Positions 50,520-61,161 of a stretch of 64,000 nucleotides of DNA are shown piece after piece (within the stretch, counting starts at the first letter, position 1; each line of letters begins with the position of its first letter). The notes under the pieces are model-generated. The model had not been told where the DNA came from. It did no database searches and saw nothing but the letters and a program-made list of their open reading frames with translations. The translations under genes were made by a program, and so were the position numbers. Origin of the DNA: Brevibacillus formosus (lineage in GTDB: Bacteria; Bacillota; Bacilli; Brevibacillales; Brevibacillaceae); assembly GCF_003013405.1 (NCBI RefSeq), contig NZ_PXZL01000007.1:124001-188000 (forward strand), written 5' to 3'.

Positions 50520-50534
50520 TTGTACATCGTACAA
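50520..50534. promoter_or_regulatory. Short palindrome upstream of rpoE
   Basis: TTGTAC-ATC-GTACAA in the 256-base gap between icmF and rpoE, about 115 bases ahead of rpoE. It may be an operator. No binding protein can be named. Confidence 0.3.
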
Positions 50535-50618
50535 CATAAGAAGGCTATCATACAGTATTCCTTATTTTAGACGAAAATGCAAGGCTTTCAAACAGGGGCT
50601 GATTAATTCTTGTCGACA

Positions 50619-50658
50619 CCAAACCAAAGACATCCCTCGGCAATCGCTACCGAGGGAT
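50619..50658 (-). terminator. Intrinsic terminator of icmF
   Basis: ATCCCTCGG and CCGAGGGAT arms with a T-rich stretch following on the minus strand. Confidence 0.75.
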
Positions 50659-50663
50659 TTGTT

Positions 50664-53600
50664 TTACATATTTCTGCGGTATTGACCGCCCACTTCATAC
50701 AGGGCAGCACTGATTTGTCCAAGCGATGCTACCTTTACCGTCTCCATCAGCTCGGCAAAGATGTTCTCTCCCGCCATAGCCACTTCCTGCAGGCGCCGCA
50801 GTGCAGCCGCAGACACATCCTTGTGGCGCTCCTGGAATGCACGGAGATTTATGATTTGCTGTTCTTTTTCCTCTTCGGTCGCGCGAGCCAATTCAATTTC
50901 GTAATCGTCCTCAGACGCATTCGGATTGATAAACGTGTTTACCCCAATAATTGGCAGCTCGCCCGTATGCTTTTTCATTTCGTAATACATGGACTCGTCT
51001 TGAATTTTGCCGCGCTGGTATTGAGTCTCCATCGCCCCAAGCACGCCTCCGCGAGAACTGATCCGCTCGAACTCTTGCATGACTGCCTCTTCTACCAAGT
51101 CTGTCAGCTCATCGATGATGAATGCCCCTTGAAGCGGGTTCTCATTTTTCGCGAGTCCCATTTCCTTGTTGATGATCATCTGAATCGCCATCGCCCGTCG
51201 CACAGAGTTCTCTGTCGGTGTTGTAATCGCTTCGTCATATGCATTCGTATGGAGTGAATTACAGTTGTCGTAAATGGCAATCAAGGCCTGCAAGGTCGTT
51301 CTGATGTCGTTGAAATCCATCTCCTGCGCATGCAAGGAACGGCCAGATGTCTGGATGTGGTACTTCAGCTTTTGACTGCGTTCATTGGCACCATAACGAT
51401 TTTTCATCACGGTTGCCCAAATCCGGCGAGCCACACGTCCAATCACGGTGTATTCCGGATCAAGACCATTGGAGAAGAAGAAGGACAGGTTCGGCGCAAA
51501 GTCATCGATGTTCATCCCGCGGCTCAAATAGTACTCAACATAGGTAAATCCGTTAGACAGTGTAAACGCAAGCTGCGTAATCGGATTCGCCCCTGCCTCT
51601 GCAATATGATAGCCGGAAATGGACACAGAGTAGTAGTTCCGCACTTTATGGTCGATAAAATACTGCTGGATATCCCCCATCATCCGCAAGGCAAATTCTG
51701 TCGAGAAGATACACGTGTTTTGCCCCTGATCCTCTTTCAAAATATCTGCCTGAACGGTTCCGCGAACAGTCGACAGCGTGTACGCTCTGATTTGCTTCGC
51801 CTCGTCTTCGGTAGGCTGGCGCCCTTCTTTTTGGACAAAAGCATCCAGCTGCTGCTCAATCGCCGTATTCATGAACATGGCCAAAATCATAGGCGCAGGA
51901 CCGTTGATTGTCATGGACACAGAGGTGCTCGGTGCACAAAGGTCAAAGCCGGCGTACAGCTTTTTCATGTCATCCAGGGTGCATATGCTAACCCCACTCG
52001 TACCGATTTTTCCGTAAATATCCGGGCGGTAGTCTGGGTCCTCACCATACAGCGTAACCGAATCAAAAGCGGTACTGAGTCGCTTCGCTTCATCATTTTG
52101 AGACAGGAAGTGAAAGCGTCTGTTCGTCCGCTCTGGAGTACCTTCGCCTGCAAATTGTCGCTTGGGATCTTCTCCCTCCCGTTTAAACGGAAATACTCCT
52201 GCAGTATACGGGAATTCCCCTGGGACATTTTCTTTTAACGACCACTTTAAAATTTCGCCCCAATCTTCGTAATCAGGGACGGCTACTTTTGAAATGCGTG
52301 TACCCGACAACGATACGCTGAAAAGCTGGGTAACCAATTCCTTGTCGCGAATTTTCGTGACGAATTGATCCTTTCGATAAGCTTCCTTGAGCTTGGGCCA
52401 ATTTTCGAGGATACGTCTGCACTCCGGATGCAGCTTTTCTTCAAAGAGAACGATTTGTTTATCGAGCACCGCTGCCAGCTCGGCAGCCGCAGAATCTCCC
52501 GAGGCCAGAACTGTTTCCTTCGCGCCCTGCAACTGATACAGCTTGCGTGCAATCGCTGACTGTTCTTCTGTATAGACACGATATTGACGAACGGTGTTCG
52601 CAATTTCCTGCAAATAATTGATTCTCTCTGTCGGAATCAACGAAGTTTTATGAATTTTCACAGGGGTCGTATCCAAATGCTCCACAGACCAGTCAACGCC
52701 AGTCTTTTCTACAATTCGATGCATCAAGGCAGCAAACAACACGTTCGTTCCCGGATCGTTAAATTGACTCGCAATCGTACCATACACAGGAACCTTCTCA
52801 TCCGGCAGCTCAAAAAGCTGATGATTGCGTCGATATTGCTTGCGAACCTCGCGAAGAGCGTCCTCTGAGCCTTTGCGCTCAAATTTGTTGATCGCGATCA
52901 CATCAGCGAAGTCGAGCATATCAATCTTTTCCAGCTGAGATGGCGCCCCGAATTCACTGGTCATAACGTACATGGAGACGTCACACACTTCTGTGACCTG
53001 CGCATCCCCCTGACCAATTCCGCTCGTTTCCACAATAATCAGATCAAAATGGGCAGAACGCGTTACTTGAATTGCGTCTTTTAATGCGGCAGACAGCTCC
53101 ATGCCTGATTTGCGAGTGGCGAGACTGCGCATGTAAACGCGCGGTGTCGAATTGGCATTCATGCGGATACGGTCACCAAGTAACGCTCCACCTGATTTTT
53201 GCTTGGATGGATCGACAGACAAGATCGCAACCGTCTTCTCGGGATAAACGCGAATAAATCGACGAACAAGCTCATCGGTTAATGAGCTTTTTCCTGCTCC
53301 ACCCGTACCAGTAATCCCTAATACCGGTATGGTTGAATCGGCCTCCACTAAACTTTCACGGAGAGGTTCTGTCCATTCGGGCTGGTCCACTGCATACTCT
53401 GCAACAGAAATAAGCCGGGCAATCGCCTGATGGTTTTGCTCGCGCAAGCCTGCTACTTCTTCCTCCAGCTGCTTGACGGTTGGGAAGTCGCTACGTCTGA
53501 TCATGTCGTTGATCATGCCCTGCAAGCCCAATCGTCTGCCGTCATCTGGCGAGTAAATCTTACAGACTCCGTACTCTTCCAATTCCCGAATCTCGCGTGG

Positions 53601-53915
53601 AACGATAACACCGCCACCGCCACCAAAAACACGGATATGCTCTGCTCCCCGCTCGCGTAATAGATCAATTACGTATTTGAAATACTCCACATGACCGCCT
53701 TGGTACGAACTGATGGCAATCCCTTGCACATCCTCCTGGACAGCGGCTGTTACAATATCGTCAACAGAGCGGTTATGTCCGAGATGGATAACCTCTACTC
53801 CCGACGATTGTAAAATACGGCGCATGATATTAATCGAGGCGTCGTGACCATCATACAGACTGGCTGCGGTCACAAAGCGAACCTTGTTTTGCGGGCGATA
53901 CACTTCCGTTTCCAT
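50664..53915 (-). CDS. icmF: Fused isobutyryl-CoA mutase with GTPase chaperone
   Basis: IcmF is a cobalamin enzyme that interconverts isobutyryl-CoA and n-butyryl-CoA (some forms also act on pivalyl- or isovaleryl-CoA), linking valine-derived acyl groups to beta-oxidation. Order in 1083 residues: B12-binding domain (about 10-140, cobalt ligand H24 in YDGHDASIN), MeaI-type GTPase chaperone (P-loop 200-210, [23 protein letters not shown]) and the mutase barrel (about 520-1083; [34 protein letters not shown]). The fusion is normal for IcmF. It follows the TetR gene by 121 bases that hold a hairpin. Confidence 0.95.
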   Translation of the reverse strand: METEVYRPQNKVRFVTAASLYDGHDASINIMRRILQSSGVEVIHLGHNRSVDDIVTAAVQEDVQGIAISSYQGGHVEYFKYVIDLLRERGAEHIRVFGGGGGVIVPREIRELEEYGVCKIYSPDDGRRLGLQGMINDMIRRSDFPTVKQLEEEVAGLREQNHQAIARLISVAEYAVDQPEWTEPLRESLVEADSTIPVLGITGTGGAGKSSLTDELVRRFIRVYPEKTVAILSVDPSKQKSGGALLGDRIRMNANSTPRVYMRSLATRKSGMELSAALKDAIQVTRSAHFDLIIVETSGIGQGDAQVTEVCDVSMYVMTSEFGAPSQLEKIDMLDFADVIAINKFERKGSEDALREVRKQYRRNHQLFELPDEKVPVYGTIASQFNDPGTNVLFAALMHRIVEKTGVDWSVEHLDTTPVKIHKTSLIPTERINYLQEIANTVRQYRVYTEEQSAIARKLYQLQGAKETVLASGDSAAAELAAVLDKQIVLFEEKLHPECRRILENWPKLKEAYRKDQFVTKIRDKELVTQLFSVSLSGTRISKVAVPDYEDWGEILKWSLKENVPGEFPYTAGVFPFKREGEDPKRQFAGEGTPERTNRRFHFLSQNDEAKRLSTAFDSVTLYGEDPDYRPDIYGKIGTSGVSICTLDDMKKLYAGFDLCAPSTSVSMTINGPAPMILAMFMNTAIEQQLDAFVQKEGRQPTEDEAKQIRAYTLSTVRGTVQADILKEDQGQNTCIFSTEFALRMMGDIQQYFIDHKVRNYYSVSISGYHIAEAGANPITQLAFTLSNGFTYVEYYLSRGMNIDDFAPNLSFFFSNGLDPEYTVIGRVARRIWATVMKNRYGANERSQKLKYHIQTSGRSLHAQEMDFNDIRTTLQALIAIYDNCNSLHTNAYDEAITTPTENSVRRAMAIQMIINKEMGLAKNENPLQGAFIIDELTDLVEEAVMQEFERISSRGGVLGAMETQYQRGKIQDESMYYEMKKHTGELPIIGVNTFINPNASEDDYEIELARATEEEKEQQIINLRAFQERHKDVSAAALRRLQEVAMAGENIFAELMETVKVASLGQISAALYEVGGQYRRNM

Positions 53916-53937
53916 CGTTCCACTCTCCTTTTTATAG

Positions 53938-54029
53938 GTTTAAAAAGGAGGAAAAACAGGGCCAAGCAGATCAAGGCGCGGTAGACGCGAAGTATGCTTG
54001 GCACCCTATGTTTCCCAGACTTTTTAAAC
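53938..54029 (-). promoter_or_regulatory. Long imperfect hairpin between tetR and icmF
   Basis: Outer arms GTTTAAAAAG (53938-53947) and CTTTTTAAAC (54020-54029) enclose AGGGCCAAGCA (53958-53968) pairing with TGCTTGG-CA-CCCT (53995-54007) and a small CGCG hairpin. On the minus strand the inner stem is followed by TTTTT. It could attenuate or process the tetR-icmF transcript. Confidence 0.55.
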
Positions 54030-54036
54030 TCTCTTC

Positions 54037-54669
54037 TTAATCGGAGACACTGATTTCGCGAAGCAACAGGGCAATTTGCTTCTCTGTGTACTCCTCAATG
54101 GTATAGTGCTTTTTCAATGCCCAGCGACGGAAGACCCACATTTCGCCCAGAACCATGATATTGTCCGCCATCAGCTTGACGTTCTTTTCGTCAATGCGCA
54201 GCGAACCATCGGCAATCCCTTTTTCCAGGATTTCGACGAAAATATGCGAAATGGCTTCTTCACGCCCCAATACGTAGCGCAGTGTTTCTTTTGGCAATGA
54301 TTTGGCTTCCTGATAAATAAGCAAAACGCGGTCGCTCATCTGATCCATCACGCGGATCAGGCTTTTTAGTGCTATCTTTAATGTTTTCAAGCCAGTTCCG
54401 TTGAAGTTGATCGCTTCACGCAAGCGCGTCTCCATCTCCGCATGAATGGCATCACAAACAAGATAGAGCACATCTTCTTTTGACTCGATATACTCGTACA
54501 ACGTACCAATACTAAATCCAGACGCCCGGGCAATCTCCCTTGTCGTCGTTTTATGAAATCCTTTATTAATAAAGAGATGAACGGCAGCCTCAATAATCTG
54601 CTCTCGTCTTCTCTCGATCAGTTTTGGGTCCTTTACCAGGGACGGTATCGTTTTTCTCTTGTCAGACAC
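54037..54669 (-). CDS. TetR-family regulator of the acyl-CoA gene region
   Basis: A 210-residue TetR repressor. The DNA-binding domain (about residues 17-65) has REQIIEAAVHLFINKGFHKTTTREIARASGFSIGTLYEYIESK-type spacing. The ligand domain is helical and unassigned; acyl-CoA is a fair guess from context. Start is GTG at 54667-54669, seven bases after AGGTGG; the open frame continues 16 codons upstream. It leads the tetR-icmF unit, and a TGAGCG-type palindrome lies in its leader, suggesting autoregulation. The sequence is not obviously B. subtilis FadR. Confidence 0.88.
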   Translation of the reverse strand: MSDKRKTIPSLVKDPKLIERRREQIIEAAVHLFINKGFHKTTTREIARASGFSIGTLYEYIESKEDVLYLVCDAIHAEMETRLREAINFNGTGLKTLKIALKSLIRVMDQMSDRVLLIYQEAKSLPKETLRYVLGREEAISHIFVEILEKGIADGSLRIDEKNVKLMADNIMVLGEMWVFRRWALKKHYTIEEYTEKQIALLLREISVSD

Positions 54670-54693
54670 TCCAAATCCACCTTTCCAACCGAC

Positions 54694-54707
54694 TGAGCGT
54701 TTGGTCA
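54694..54707. promoter_or_regulatory. TGAGCG-type operator in the tetR leader
   Basis: TGAGCG-TT-TGGTCA matches TGAGCG-NN-CGCTCA at 10 of 12 positions. It lies 25 bases before the tetR start. Confidence 0.45.
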
Positions 54708-54762
54708 GACGCCTCATAGAAAAGAAGGCGCAAACACTCTACTTTTGTATCATCGCAGATCA

Positions 54763-54791
54763 TTATACGCGAGTAAGAGCTCAAAGCCAAA
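54763..54791 (-). promoter_or_regulatory. Predicted SigA promoter of tetR-icmF
   Basis: TTGGCT (54786-54791), 17 bases, TATAAT (54763-54768) on the minus strand. Confidence 0.7.
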
Positions 54792-54838
54792 CTTTTCTTT
54801 TCTATGTGTGTAATCGTGTTGGAAGACGAGACAGCTTC

Positions 54839-55981
54839 CTACTCTTTTAGCAGGAAATTACTGATCACGACACGTTGGATTTCATTTGTGCCTTCATAGA
54901 TTTGTGTAATTTTGGCATCGCGCATGAAGCGCTCCACAGGATACTCCCGCGTGTAGCCGTAACCCCCGAAAACTTGAACAGCCTCGGTTGTCACTTCCAT
55001 TGCGGTATCTCCTGCAAATACTTTGGACATCGCAGATGCTTTGCCATATGGTAGACCTTGATCCTCCAGCCATGCTGCTTGGTAAGTGAGCAAACGGGAT
55101 GCCTCGATCTTGGTTGCCATGTCTGCCAGCTTGAACTGGATTGCCTGCAAGGAAGCGATTGGTTTGCCGAACTGATTGCGTTCTTTGGCATAATTCCGTG
55201 CATGCTCGTACGCACCTTGTGCAATTCCCAATGCTTGAGCAGCGATACCGTTTCTTCCACCGTCCAATGTCATCATTGCGATCTTGAAGCCTTGGCCTTC
55301 TTCGCCCAGTCTATTTTCTACCGGCACGCGCACATCTTCAAAATTGACCGCAAGTGTTGGCGAGGAACGGATACCCAGCTTTTTCTCCTTTTTCCCCATC
55401 GTGAAGCCATCCATGCCTTTTTCAACGATAAAAGCCGTGATGCCTTTGTGCTTCAGCTCTGGTTGAGTGACCGCAAATACGATGTAGATTTCAGCCTCGC
55501 CTGCATTGGTAATGAAAATTTTGGTGCCATTTAAAATGTAGTGATCGCCATCGCGTACGGCTGTCGTGCGCATTCCAGCAGAATCAGAGCCAGATCCCGC
55601 CTCGGTCAAACAGTACGCTCCCATCTTCTTGCCTTCTGCTAATGGACGCAAAAACTTTTGCTTTTGCTCCTCTGTCCCAAATTTATAAATCGGCCAGCTC
55701 GCCAAGGAAACATGAGCGGATAGTGTTACACCGATGGAGGCATCGACACGGGAGAGTTCTTCCACTGCAATGACGTAGCTCAGGTAGTCTGCACCTGCTC
55801 CGCCGTATTGTTCTGGCCAAGGAATGCCTGTCAGTCCAAGCTCAGCCATTTGCTCAAAAATGGAACGATCAAAGCACTCTTCTTCATCGCGCTCGGCTGC
55901 TGTCGGAGCTACTTGATTCTCTGCAAAGTCCCGAATCATTTTGCGCATCATGTCATGTTCTTCCGTCAGTTGGAAATTCAT
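54839..55981 (-). CDS. Acyl-CoA dehydrogenase
   Basis: A flavoprotein that makes the 2,3-double bond in acyl-CoA and passes electrons to ETF. The 380-residue product has the FAD motifs [11 protein letters not shown] and [11 protein letters not shown], and the C-terminal [30 protein letters not shown]-type block with the catalytic glutamate. The ATG at 55979-55981 sits eight bases after GGGGAG; the GTG at 55990 lies inside that site. It is last in thl-hbd-acd-acd. Chain-length preference cannot be told. Confidence 0.93.
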   Translation of the reverse strand: MNFQLTEEHDMMRKMIRDFAENQVAPTAAERDEEECFDRSIFEQMAELGLTGIPWPEQYGGAGADYLSYVIAVEELSRVDASIGVTLSAHVSLASWPIYKFGTEEQKQKFLRPLAEGKKMGAYCLTEAGSGSDSAGMRTTAVRDGDHYILNGTKIFITNAGEAEIYIVFAVTQPELKHKGITAFIVEKGMDGFTMGKKEKKLGIRSSPTLAVNFEDVRVPVENRLGEEGQGFKIAMMTLDGGRNGIAAQALGIAQGAYEHARNYAKERNQFGKPIASLQAIQFKLADMATKIEASRLLTYQAAWLEDQGLPYGKASAMSKVFAGDTAMEVTTEAVQVFGGYGYTREYPVERFMRDAKITQIYEGTNEIQRVVISNFLLKE

Positions 55982-56016
55982 ATGGCTCACTCCCCCATGT
56001 GCTGTTCATTTTTCTA

Positions 56017-57159
56017 TCAATCAGCAAGCAAATGCTTGGCGATCACGATTTGCTGAATTTCGTTGGTGCCCTCATAGATTTGCGTTACTTTCGCATCCCG
56101 GAATAGTCGCTCAACCGGATATTCTCTGGTGTAGCCATAGCCGCCAAAGATTTGTACGGCTTCTGTGGCGAGCTCCATCGCAGAGTCTGTGGCAAAGCGC
56201 TTTGCCATCGAGGCTTCCATTCCACATGCAATTCCTTGACTGCGCAGCCACGCCGCTCGGTATACCAGCAATCGGGCTACTTCTGCTTTTGTCGCCATGT
56301 CAGCCAGCTTGAAAGCGATGGCTTGCTGCTTGGCAATCGGTTGTCCAAACTGCTTGCGTTCCCGCGCGTACTCTGTCGCGTACTGGACTGCGGCCTCACA
56401 AATACCAAGGGCTTGTGCAGCAATCCCGATACGACCGGAATCCAGATTCGCCATCGCAATACAGAAGCCTTCCCCTTCCTGCCCCAGCAGGTTGGCAGCC
56501 GGTACACGCGCATTGTCGAATACGAGCTCTGTCGTATAGGAACCGTGAAGTCCCATTTTCTTTTCTTTTTTCCCAACCGTGAAGCCCGGTGTATCCTTTT
56601 CTACGATAAAGGCCGATATTCCCTTGGTTCCTTTCGTAGAGTCGGTAACGGCAAACGCGATATACGTATCTGCCTCCCCGCCATTCGTAATGAACACCTT
56701 GTTTCCGTTCAGGATGTACTCATCGCCTTTTTTCACGGCTGTGGTACGGATACTGCTCGCATCAGAACCTGCATGCGGCTCGGTCAAGGCAAAAGCCCCG
56801 AGGTATTCGCCACTCGCAAGCTTGGTCACGTATTTGCGTTTTTGCTCCTCGGTACCAAAGTAGAGAATCGGGTTTGTCCCGACGGAGGTATGCACGGACA
56901 AAATGACGCCTACAGTCGCACTCACCTTGGAAATCTCGTGAATGGCCAAAATGTAGGAAATAAAGTCCGCTCCTGCTCCTCCCCACTCTTCGGCGATCGG
57001 AATGCCCATGAGCCCCATTTCGCCCATCTTTTTGAGAATCTGACGCGGGAACTGGTCCGTCTCTTCCATCACCGGGACGAAAGGTGCTATCTCTTTCTGG
57101 GCAAAGTCTCGCACCATCCGGCGCATCATCTCTTGCTCTTCGTTCAATCGGAAATCCAT
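56017..57159 (-). CDS. Acyl-CoA dehydrogenase, second copy
   Basis: A paralogue of its downstream neighbour (also 380 residues; shared FRLNEEQEMMRRMVRDFA-like opening, FALTEPHAGSDASSIRT and [20 protein letters not shown]). It has the catalytic glutamate in [10 protein letters not shown]. The ATG at 57157-57159 is taken, with AGGA about five bases ahead; the frame continues 18 codons upstream over the end of hbd. Two tandem enzymes suggest split substrate ranges, for example straight and branched short chains. Confidence 0.92.
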   Translation of the reverse strand: MDFRLNEEQEMMRRMVRDFAQKEIAPFVPVMEETDQFPRQILKKMGEMGLMGIPIAEEWGGAGADFISYILAIHEISKVSATVGVILSVHTSVGTNPILYFGTEEQKRKYVTKLASGEYLGAFALTEPHAGSDASSIRTTAVKKGDEYILNGNKVFITNGGEADTYIAFAVTDSTKGTKGISAFIVEKDTPGFTVGKKEKKMGLHGSYTTELVFDNARVPAANLLGQEGEGFCIAMANLDSGRIGIAAQALGICEAAVQYATEYARERKQFGQPIAKQQAIAFKLADMATKAEVARLLVYRAAWLRSQGIACGMEASMAKRFATDSAMELATEAVQIFGGYGYTREYPVERLFRDAKVTQIYEGTNEIQQIVIAKHLLAD

Positions 57160-57190
57160 GTCCGTCCTACCTTTCTGCGAAAATCTTCGG

Positions 57191-58042
57191 TTAGCTATAC
57201 ACGTAGAAACCACGACCGGATTTTTTGCCTAACCATCCTGCTTTGACGTACTTGCGCAGCAATGGGCATGGGCGGTATTTCGAATCACCGAACCCTTCGT
57301 GCAGTACCTCCATAATGTAGAGGCAAGTGTCCAGTCCGATGAAATCAGCCAGCTGAAGCGGCCCCATCGGATGGTTCATGCCCAGCTTCATAACTTCATC
57401 GATCGCTTCCGGTGTTGCAACTCCTTCGTATACACAATAAATCGCTTCATTCAACATTGGCATCAGTACCCGATTGGACACAAACCCAGGGAAGTCGTTG
57501 ACGCTCACGGGCACCTTGCTCATTTGCTTCGACAAATCTTCTGTCAGCTGATAGACCTCGTCGGATGTTTGCAGCCCGCGGATGATCTCAACCAGCTTCA
57601 TCACCGGAACGGGGTTCATGAAATGCATCCCGATTACTTTTTCCGGCCGCTTCGTAACTGCTGCGATCTCTGTAATTGGCAGGGAGGATGTATTGCTCGC
57701 GAGCACCGTATGCGGCGGACATACCTCGTCCAGCTTGGAAAAGATTTGCGTTTTGACCGCCATGTTTTCTGTCACCGCTTCTACCACAAAATCTGCTTCA
57801 GACGCATCTGCCAGATCAGTAGACAGTGTCAAGCGCCCGAGAATCGCTTCCTTATCCGCTTCGCTGAGCTTGCCTTTTTCCACGTTGCGCGACAAGTTTT
57901 TCGTAATCGTGGCCAGACCGCGCTCCACAAATGCTTGCTGGACGTCGTTCAGAAAAACGCGAAAGCCAGCCTGCGCCGCTACTTGGGCAATCCCGCTGCC
58001 CATCTGTCCTGCCCCGATGACCATAATCGTTTGTACGTTCAT
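57191..58042 (-). CDS. 3-hydroxybutyryl-CoA dehydrogenase
   Basis: An NAD(P)-dependent enzyme that oxidises 3-hydroxyacyl-CoA to 3-ketoacyl-CoA, or the reverse. The nucleotide motif is [17 protein letters not shown], the catalytic histidine lies in [18 protein letters not shown], and [12 protein letters not shown] is present. Its length of 283 is typical of the single-function short enzyme. It lies between the thiolase and the dehydrogenases. Confidence 0.94.
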   Translation of the reverse strand: MNVQTIMVIGAGQMGSGIAQVAAQAGFRVFLNDVQQAFVERGLATITKNLSRNVEKGKLSEADKEAILGRLTLSTDLADASEADFVVEAVTENMAVKTQIFSKLDEVCPPHTVLASNTSSLPITEIAAVTKRPEKVIGMHFMNPVPVMKLVEIIRGLQTSDEVYQLTEDLSKQMSKVPVSVNDFPGFVSNRVLMPMLNEAIYCVYEGVATPEAIDEVMKLGMNHPMGPLQLADFIGLDTCLYIMEVLHEGFGDSKYRPCPLLRKYVKAGWLGKKSGRGFYVYS

Positions 58043-58057
58043 GTAAAAAGGCCTCCC

Positions 58058-59236
58058 TTACTCTACTTTAATCAAGATGGCGTCACCCTGTGCGGCACCA
58101 CTGCAAATTGCCGCGATCCCTAAGCCGCCGCCTCGTCTTTTTAATTCATAGGCGAGGTGCATAATAATCCGAGCACCACTCGCGCCAATCGGGTGTCCGA
58201 ACGCAATCGCTCCCCCGTTTACATTCACTTTCTCTGCGTCCCAACCAACGATTTTGCCACTGGTCAAAATCACCGCGGCAAATGCTTCGTTTACCTCAAA
58301 TAGATCGATCTCCGAAAGCGAGACACCTGTCTTTTCCAGGAGCTTATTGATCGCAAGCCCCGGAGTTGTCGCGATATAAGGAGCCTCTGCGCCGACCGCG
58401 GCGTGTCCCAGTATCGTCGCAAGCGGCTTGATGCCCAGCTGTTGTGCTTTCGCGTCTGACATCAGCACCATTGCTGCCGCTCCGTCGTTGATTCCCGGTG
58501 CATTGCCTGCCGTGATTGTTCCGTCCTTTTTGTACACGGGTGGCAGCTTCGCCAATCCTTCCTCGGTGGTATCTGGACGTGGTCCTTCATCGACGGTTAC
58601 TTGCAGCGGCTCCCCTTTTCTTTGCGGAATGGAAACCGAGACAAGCTCGTCGGCAAAAAGTCCTTTTTCCATCGCTTGTGCGGCTCGCTGCTGGCTGCGC
58701 AGTGCCCACGCATCTTGCTCTTCTCGCGTAATCCCGTTCTCTTCCGCCACATTGTTGCCGTGAACAGCCATCGCCACTTGATGAAACGGGCAAGTGAGGC
58801 CGTCGTACATCATGAGATCGCGAACAGTCGCATCTCCCATCCGCATTCCGTAGCGTGCATCTGGCAATGCATACGGTGCGTTGCTCATGCTCTCCATGCC
58901 GCCCGCAACGATGATTTCTCCGTCCCCTGCGCGAATGATCTGGTCCCCCATCGTCACTGCACGCATCCCGGACGCACATACTTTGTTGATCGTCTCACTC
59001 GCTACATTCCACGGCAAACCAGCCTTGCGAGCCGCCTGGCGTGAAGGTACCTGACCCGCACCTGCCTGCAAGACCATACCCATGATCACTTCGTCTACCT
59101 GATCGCCGGAAATGCCAGCGCGTTCTACGGCTTCCTTGATTGCGATGGAACCAAGCTCTACTGCCGATAGCGCTTTCAGAGCTCCGCCAAGCTTACCAAA
59201 CGGGGTACGCGCTGCCCCTACAATGACCGTTTTCAT
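58058..59236 (-). CDS. Acetyl-CoA acetyltransferase, acyl-CoA operon copy
   Basis: A thiolase of 392 residues with the active cysteine in [31 protein letters not shown] and the final [11 protein letters not shown]. It probably performs the thiolytic last step for the hbd-acd-acd products. The ATG at 59234-59236 opens [14 protein letters not shown]; the frame upstream to 59344 covers promoter sequence. It is the first gene of its operon. Confidence 0.94.
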   Translation of the reverse strand: MKTVIVGAARTPFGKLGGALKALSAVELGSIAIKEAVERAGISGDQVDEVIMGMVLQAGAGQVPSRQAARKAGLPWNVASETINKVCASGMRAVTMGDQIIRAGDGEIIVAGGMESMSNAPYALPDARYGMRMGDATVRDLMMYDGLTCPFHQVAMAVHGNNVAEENGITREEQDAWALRSQQRAAQAMEKGLFADELVSVSIPQRKGEPLQVTVDEGPRPDTTEEGLAKLPPVYKKDGTITAGNAPGINDGAAAMVLMSDAKAQQLGIKPLATILGHAAVGAEAPYIATTPGLAINKLLEKTGVSLSEIDLFEVNEAFAAVILTSGKIVGWDAEKVNVNGGAIAFGHPIGASGARIIMHLAYELKRRGGGLGIAAICSGAAQGDAILIKVE

Positions 59237-59287
59237 CGAATGCCCTCCATTCGGATGATGTTTCACATCAATAAAAACTAAATTGAT

Positions 59288-59301
59288 CGAGCGTTCGTTC
59301 A
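59288..59301. promoter_or_regulatory. TGAGCG-type operator in the thiolase operon leader
   Basis: CGAGCG-TT-CGTTCA matches TGAGCG-NN-CGCTCA at 10 of 12 positions and lies just after the predicted transcription start. Confidence 0.45.
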
Positions 59302-59315
59302 CTTTGCATACTTTT

Positions 59316-59344
59316 ATTTTGCCGTCTTCCGTACGAATAGTCAA
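59316..59344 (-). promoter_or_regulatory. Predicted SigA promoter of the thiolase-hbd-acd operon
   Basis: TTGACT (59339-59344), 17 bases, CAAAAT (59316-59321) on the minus strand. Confidence 0.55.
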
Positions 59345-59353
59345 TCAATAATG

Positions 59354-59393
59354 AAAAAAAGAACAGCCTGACTTTTGGAAGAGTCAGGCTGTT
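59354..59393 (-). terminator. Intrinsic terminator of the sigma/anti-sigma unit
   Basis: AACAGCCTGACT and AGTCAGGCTGTT arms (12 bp) and a seven-T run on the minus strand. Confidence 0.9.
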
Positions 59394-59397
59394 GCCG

Positions 59398-60510
59398 CTA
59401 TTGTCGTGCCATCCAGCTTAGTTTCCAGATGCCTTGTTTGTTTTTCTGCATTTTATATCCAACCTTATCCCTGTTGTCCTTGAAGGTCACCCATATAACC
59501 GCTTCCTTGTCAGACGTTTGCTCAAGCGTGATGTCACTTGCCAATTCTCGCATCGTTTTCAACTGCCTCCAGCTATTTCGTGCTCCAACTGGATCTTTCT
59601 TCATATCTTCCAAGTATTGCTCCAGTGTCGGCTTCTCGAATCCATCGTCCTCGATATGCAAAGCGTACTGCATTTCGAGCTGACTCTCTTGCTGTGCTTT
59701 CATATACAGCTTCCATACATCGATTGGAGATAATCCACGCAAAAGCTCATCTTTTTTCTCATACATGTAATTGTAATAACGATCCTCTTCCCCTGGCTTT
59801 AAGTCGAATTTGGACGGAGGAACAGGTGTCTCGGCACCATCTTGAATGATTTCTTCTTGGACAGTTCCGTTGCTGTTCAGCTTGAGAAAATGGACTTCTT
59901 TGCCTTGGACATAGCTCACGGAGTACCAATGAAGTTTTTTATCCTTCCATCCAACTAACATCTCCAAGCCCACGTCTCTTTTTAGCAGGGCCTCCGTCTC
60001 AATCAATGTCCAGTCTTTTCGCTTATATCCTTCTTTTGCGAGAATCGAATAGCCCCAGTACTCTTCTGTGCCATCGTCCCCGCTTCCGCCATAATCATCT
60101 ACAACTGTGTAAGGGACCGAAATCTTTTCTTTCATTTGGTCTTGTGTCATCCCAACGCGCAAGACATCGACGATCCCATCTACCGTTTCCATAATCACCT
60201 GATCATCAGAAGCAGGGTGAGCCTTTGGATCGGGCTTTTGATGGGTCCCTGGTTCGGCAGTCGTTCCCTTCGGCGGCGTATGTGTGCTCGTCGTGCTTTC
60301 CTTTTGCAATAAATAAGGGGCAAACCCGATGGCAAGCGCGATCGCAACAAGTGCTGCGCTTACAGGGTAGATGAAACGAAACCTTTTCTTGCCTTTCTTC
60401 TCCATATTCATGCGAATCCGCTCCTCCAAGCCAGTCGTATCTTCCATTCCGCGCAACAGTGTCCGGTCGGCCGTTTCCTTGAACTCCGCCAGCAATTTAT
60501 CCAGGTTCAT
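59398..60510 (-). CDS. Membrane protein, probable anti-sigma factor
   Basis: The start overlaps the end of an ECF sigma gene by four bases, the usual place of an anti-sigma factor. The 370-residue product has a cytoplasmic N-terminus of about 45 residues, one membrane helix (FIYPVSAALVAIALAIGFAPYLL, near 46-68), a Pro/Thr linker and a large outside part. The outside part includes a BamE/SmpA-like motif (VGMTQDQMKEKISVPY). No ZAS zinc motif is seen in the short N-terminus, so the anti-sigma role is inferred from position. Confidence 0.75.
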   Translation of the reverse strand: MNLDKLLAEFKETADRTLLRGMEDTTGLEERIRMNMEKKGKKRFRFIYPVSAALVAIALAIGFAPYLLQKESTTSTHTPPKGTTAEPGTHQKPDPKAHPASDDQVIMETVDGIVDVLRVGMTQDQMKEKISVPYTVVDDYGGSGDDGTEEYWGYSILAKEGYKRKDWTLIETEALLKRDVGLEMLVGWKDKKLHWYSVSYVQGKEVHFLKLNSNGTVQEEIIQDGAETPVPPSKFDLKPGEEDRYYNYMYEKKDELLRGLSPIDVWKLYMKAQQESQLEMQYALHIEDDGFEKPTLEQYLEDMKKDPVGARNSWRQLKTMRELASDITLEQTSDKEAVIWVTFKDNRDKVGYKMQKNKQGIWKLSWMARQ

Positions 60511-61046
60511 TCGATCCCCTCCTTTTCCAGGAGCGCTTTGAGCTTCTGGCGTGCGCGGTGCATTTTCGTATAAATCGCTCCTGCGGACGTGTCCAAAATG
60601 ACTGCGATCTCCTCTACGGACAACTCCTCGTAGTAGTGAAGGACAATCAATTGACGATAGCTATGCGGCAGCTTCATGACGAGATGTGCAAAACGGGCGC
60701 GAAGGTCATTTTGCAAAACGGCCGACTCTGCTCCCTCAACTACCTCTATATCCACTTCCGATTTGAAAAACAGGTGACGAAACGACCACGAGCGCAGGTG
60801 TTTTTTCGCTTCGTTGACGGCGATTCGGTACACCCATGTTTGCATCGAGCTCTCTTGGCGGAATTTCCCCAAGTTTTTGTAAGCCGACAGGAACACTTCC
60901 TGCGTAATATCCTCAGCAAGACTGCGGTCCTTGACCATCAAATAGACGAGTCGCAACACCTTTTTCAAATAGTGCCGGATTAACTCATCAAATAATGCTT
61001 CTTTTGTTTTGATTAAACTTTTGTCTGCAAGCTCCAGCTTCCTCAC
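60507..61046 (-). CDS. ECF-family RNA polymerase sigma factor
   Basis: A 179-residue sigma-70 group 4 factor. Region 2 (about 20-85) contains the DRSLAEDITQEVFLSAYKNL and MQTWVYRIAVNEAKKHLR segments; region 4 (about 118-170) has LPHSYRQLIVLHYYEELSVEEIA-type helix-turn-helix with TSAGAIYTKMHRARQKLK. The start is GTG at 61044-61046 with AAAGGAG ten bases upstream. Signal and regulon are unknown. Confidence 0.92.
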   Translation of the reverse strand: MRKLELADKSLIKTKEALFDELIRHYLKKVLRLVYLMVKDRSLAEDITQEVFLSAYKNLGKFRQESSMQTWVYRIAVNEAKKHLRSWSFRHLFFKSEVDIEVVEGAESAVLQNDLRARFAHLVMKLPHSYRQLIVLHYYEELSVEEIAVILDTSAGAIYTKMHRARQKLKALLEKEGIE

Positions 61047-61096
61047 TCCTTTCCCACTCCTTTAGATTCAGCTGGCTCTTTTATCTTACAGTTTTT

Positions 61097-61152
61097 TGCA
61101 AAAAAAATAATGCGCAAGCCTCGTCGCTTGATCAGCACCGAGACTTGCGCAT
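61097..61152 (-). terminator. Intrinsic terminator of fadF
   Basis: ATGCGCAAG-C-CTCG and CGAG-A-CTTGCGCAT arms followed by a T-run on the minus strand. Confidence 0.85.
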
Positions 61153-61161
61153 GGTATGAAC

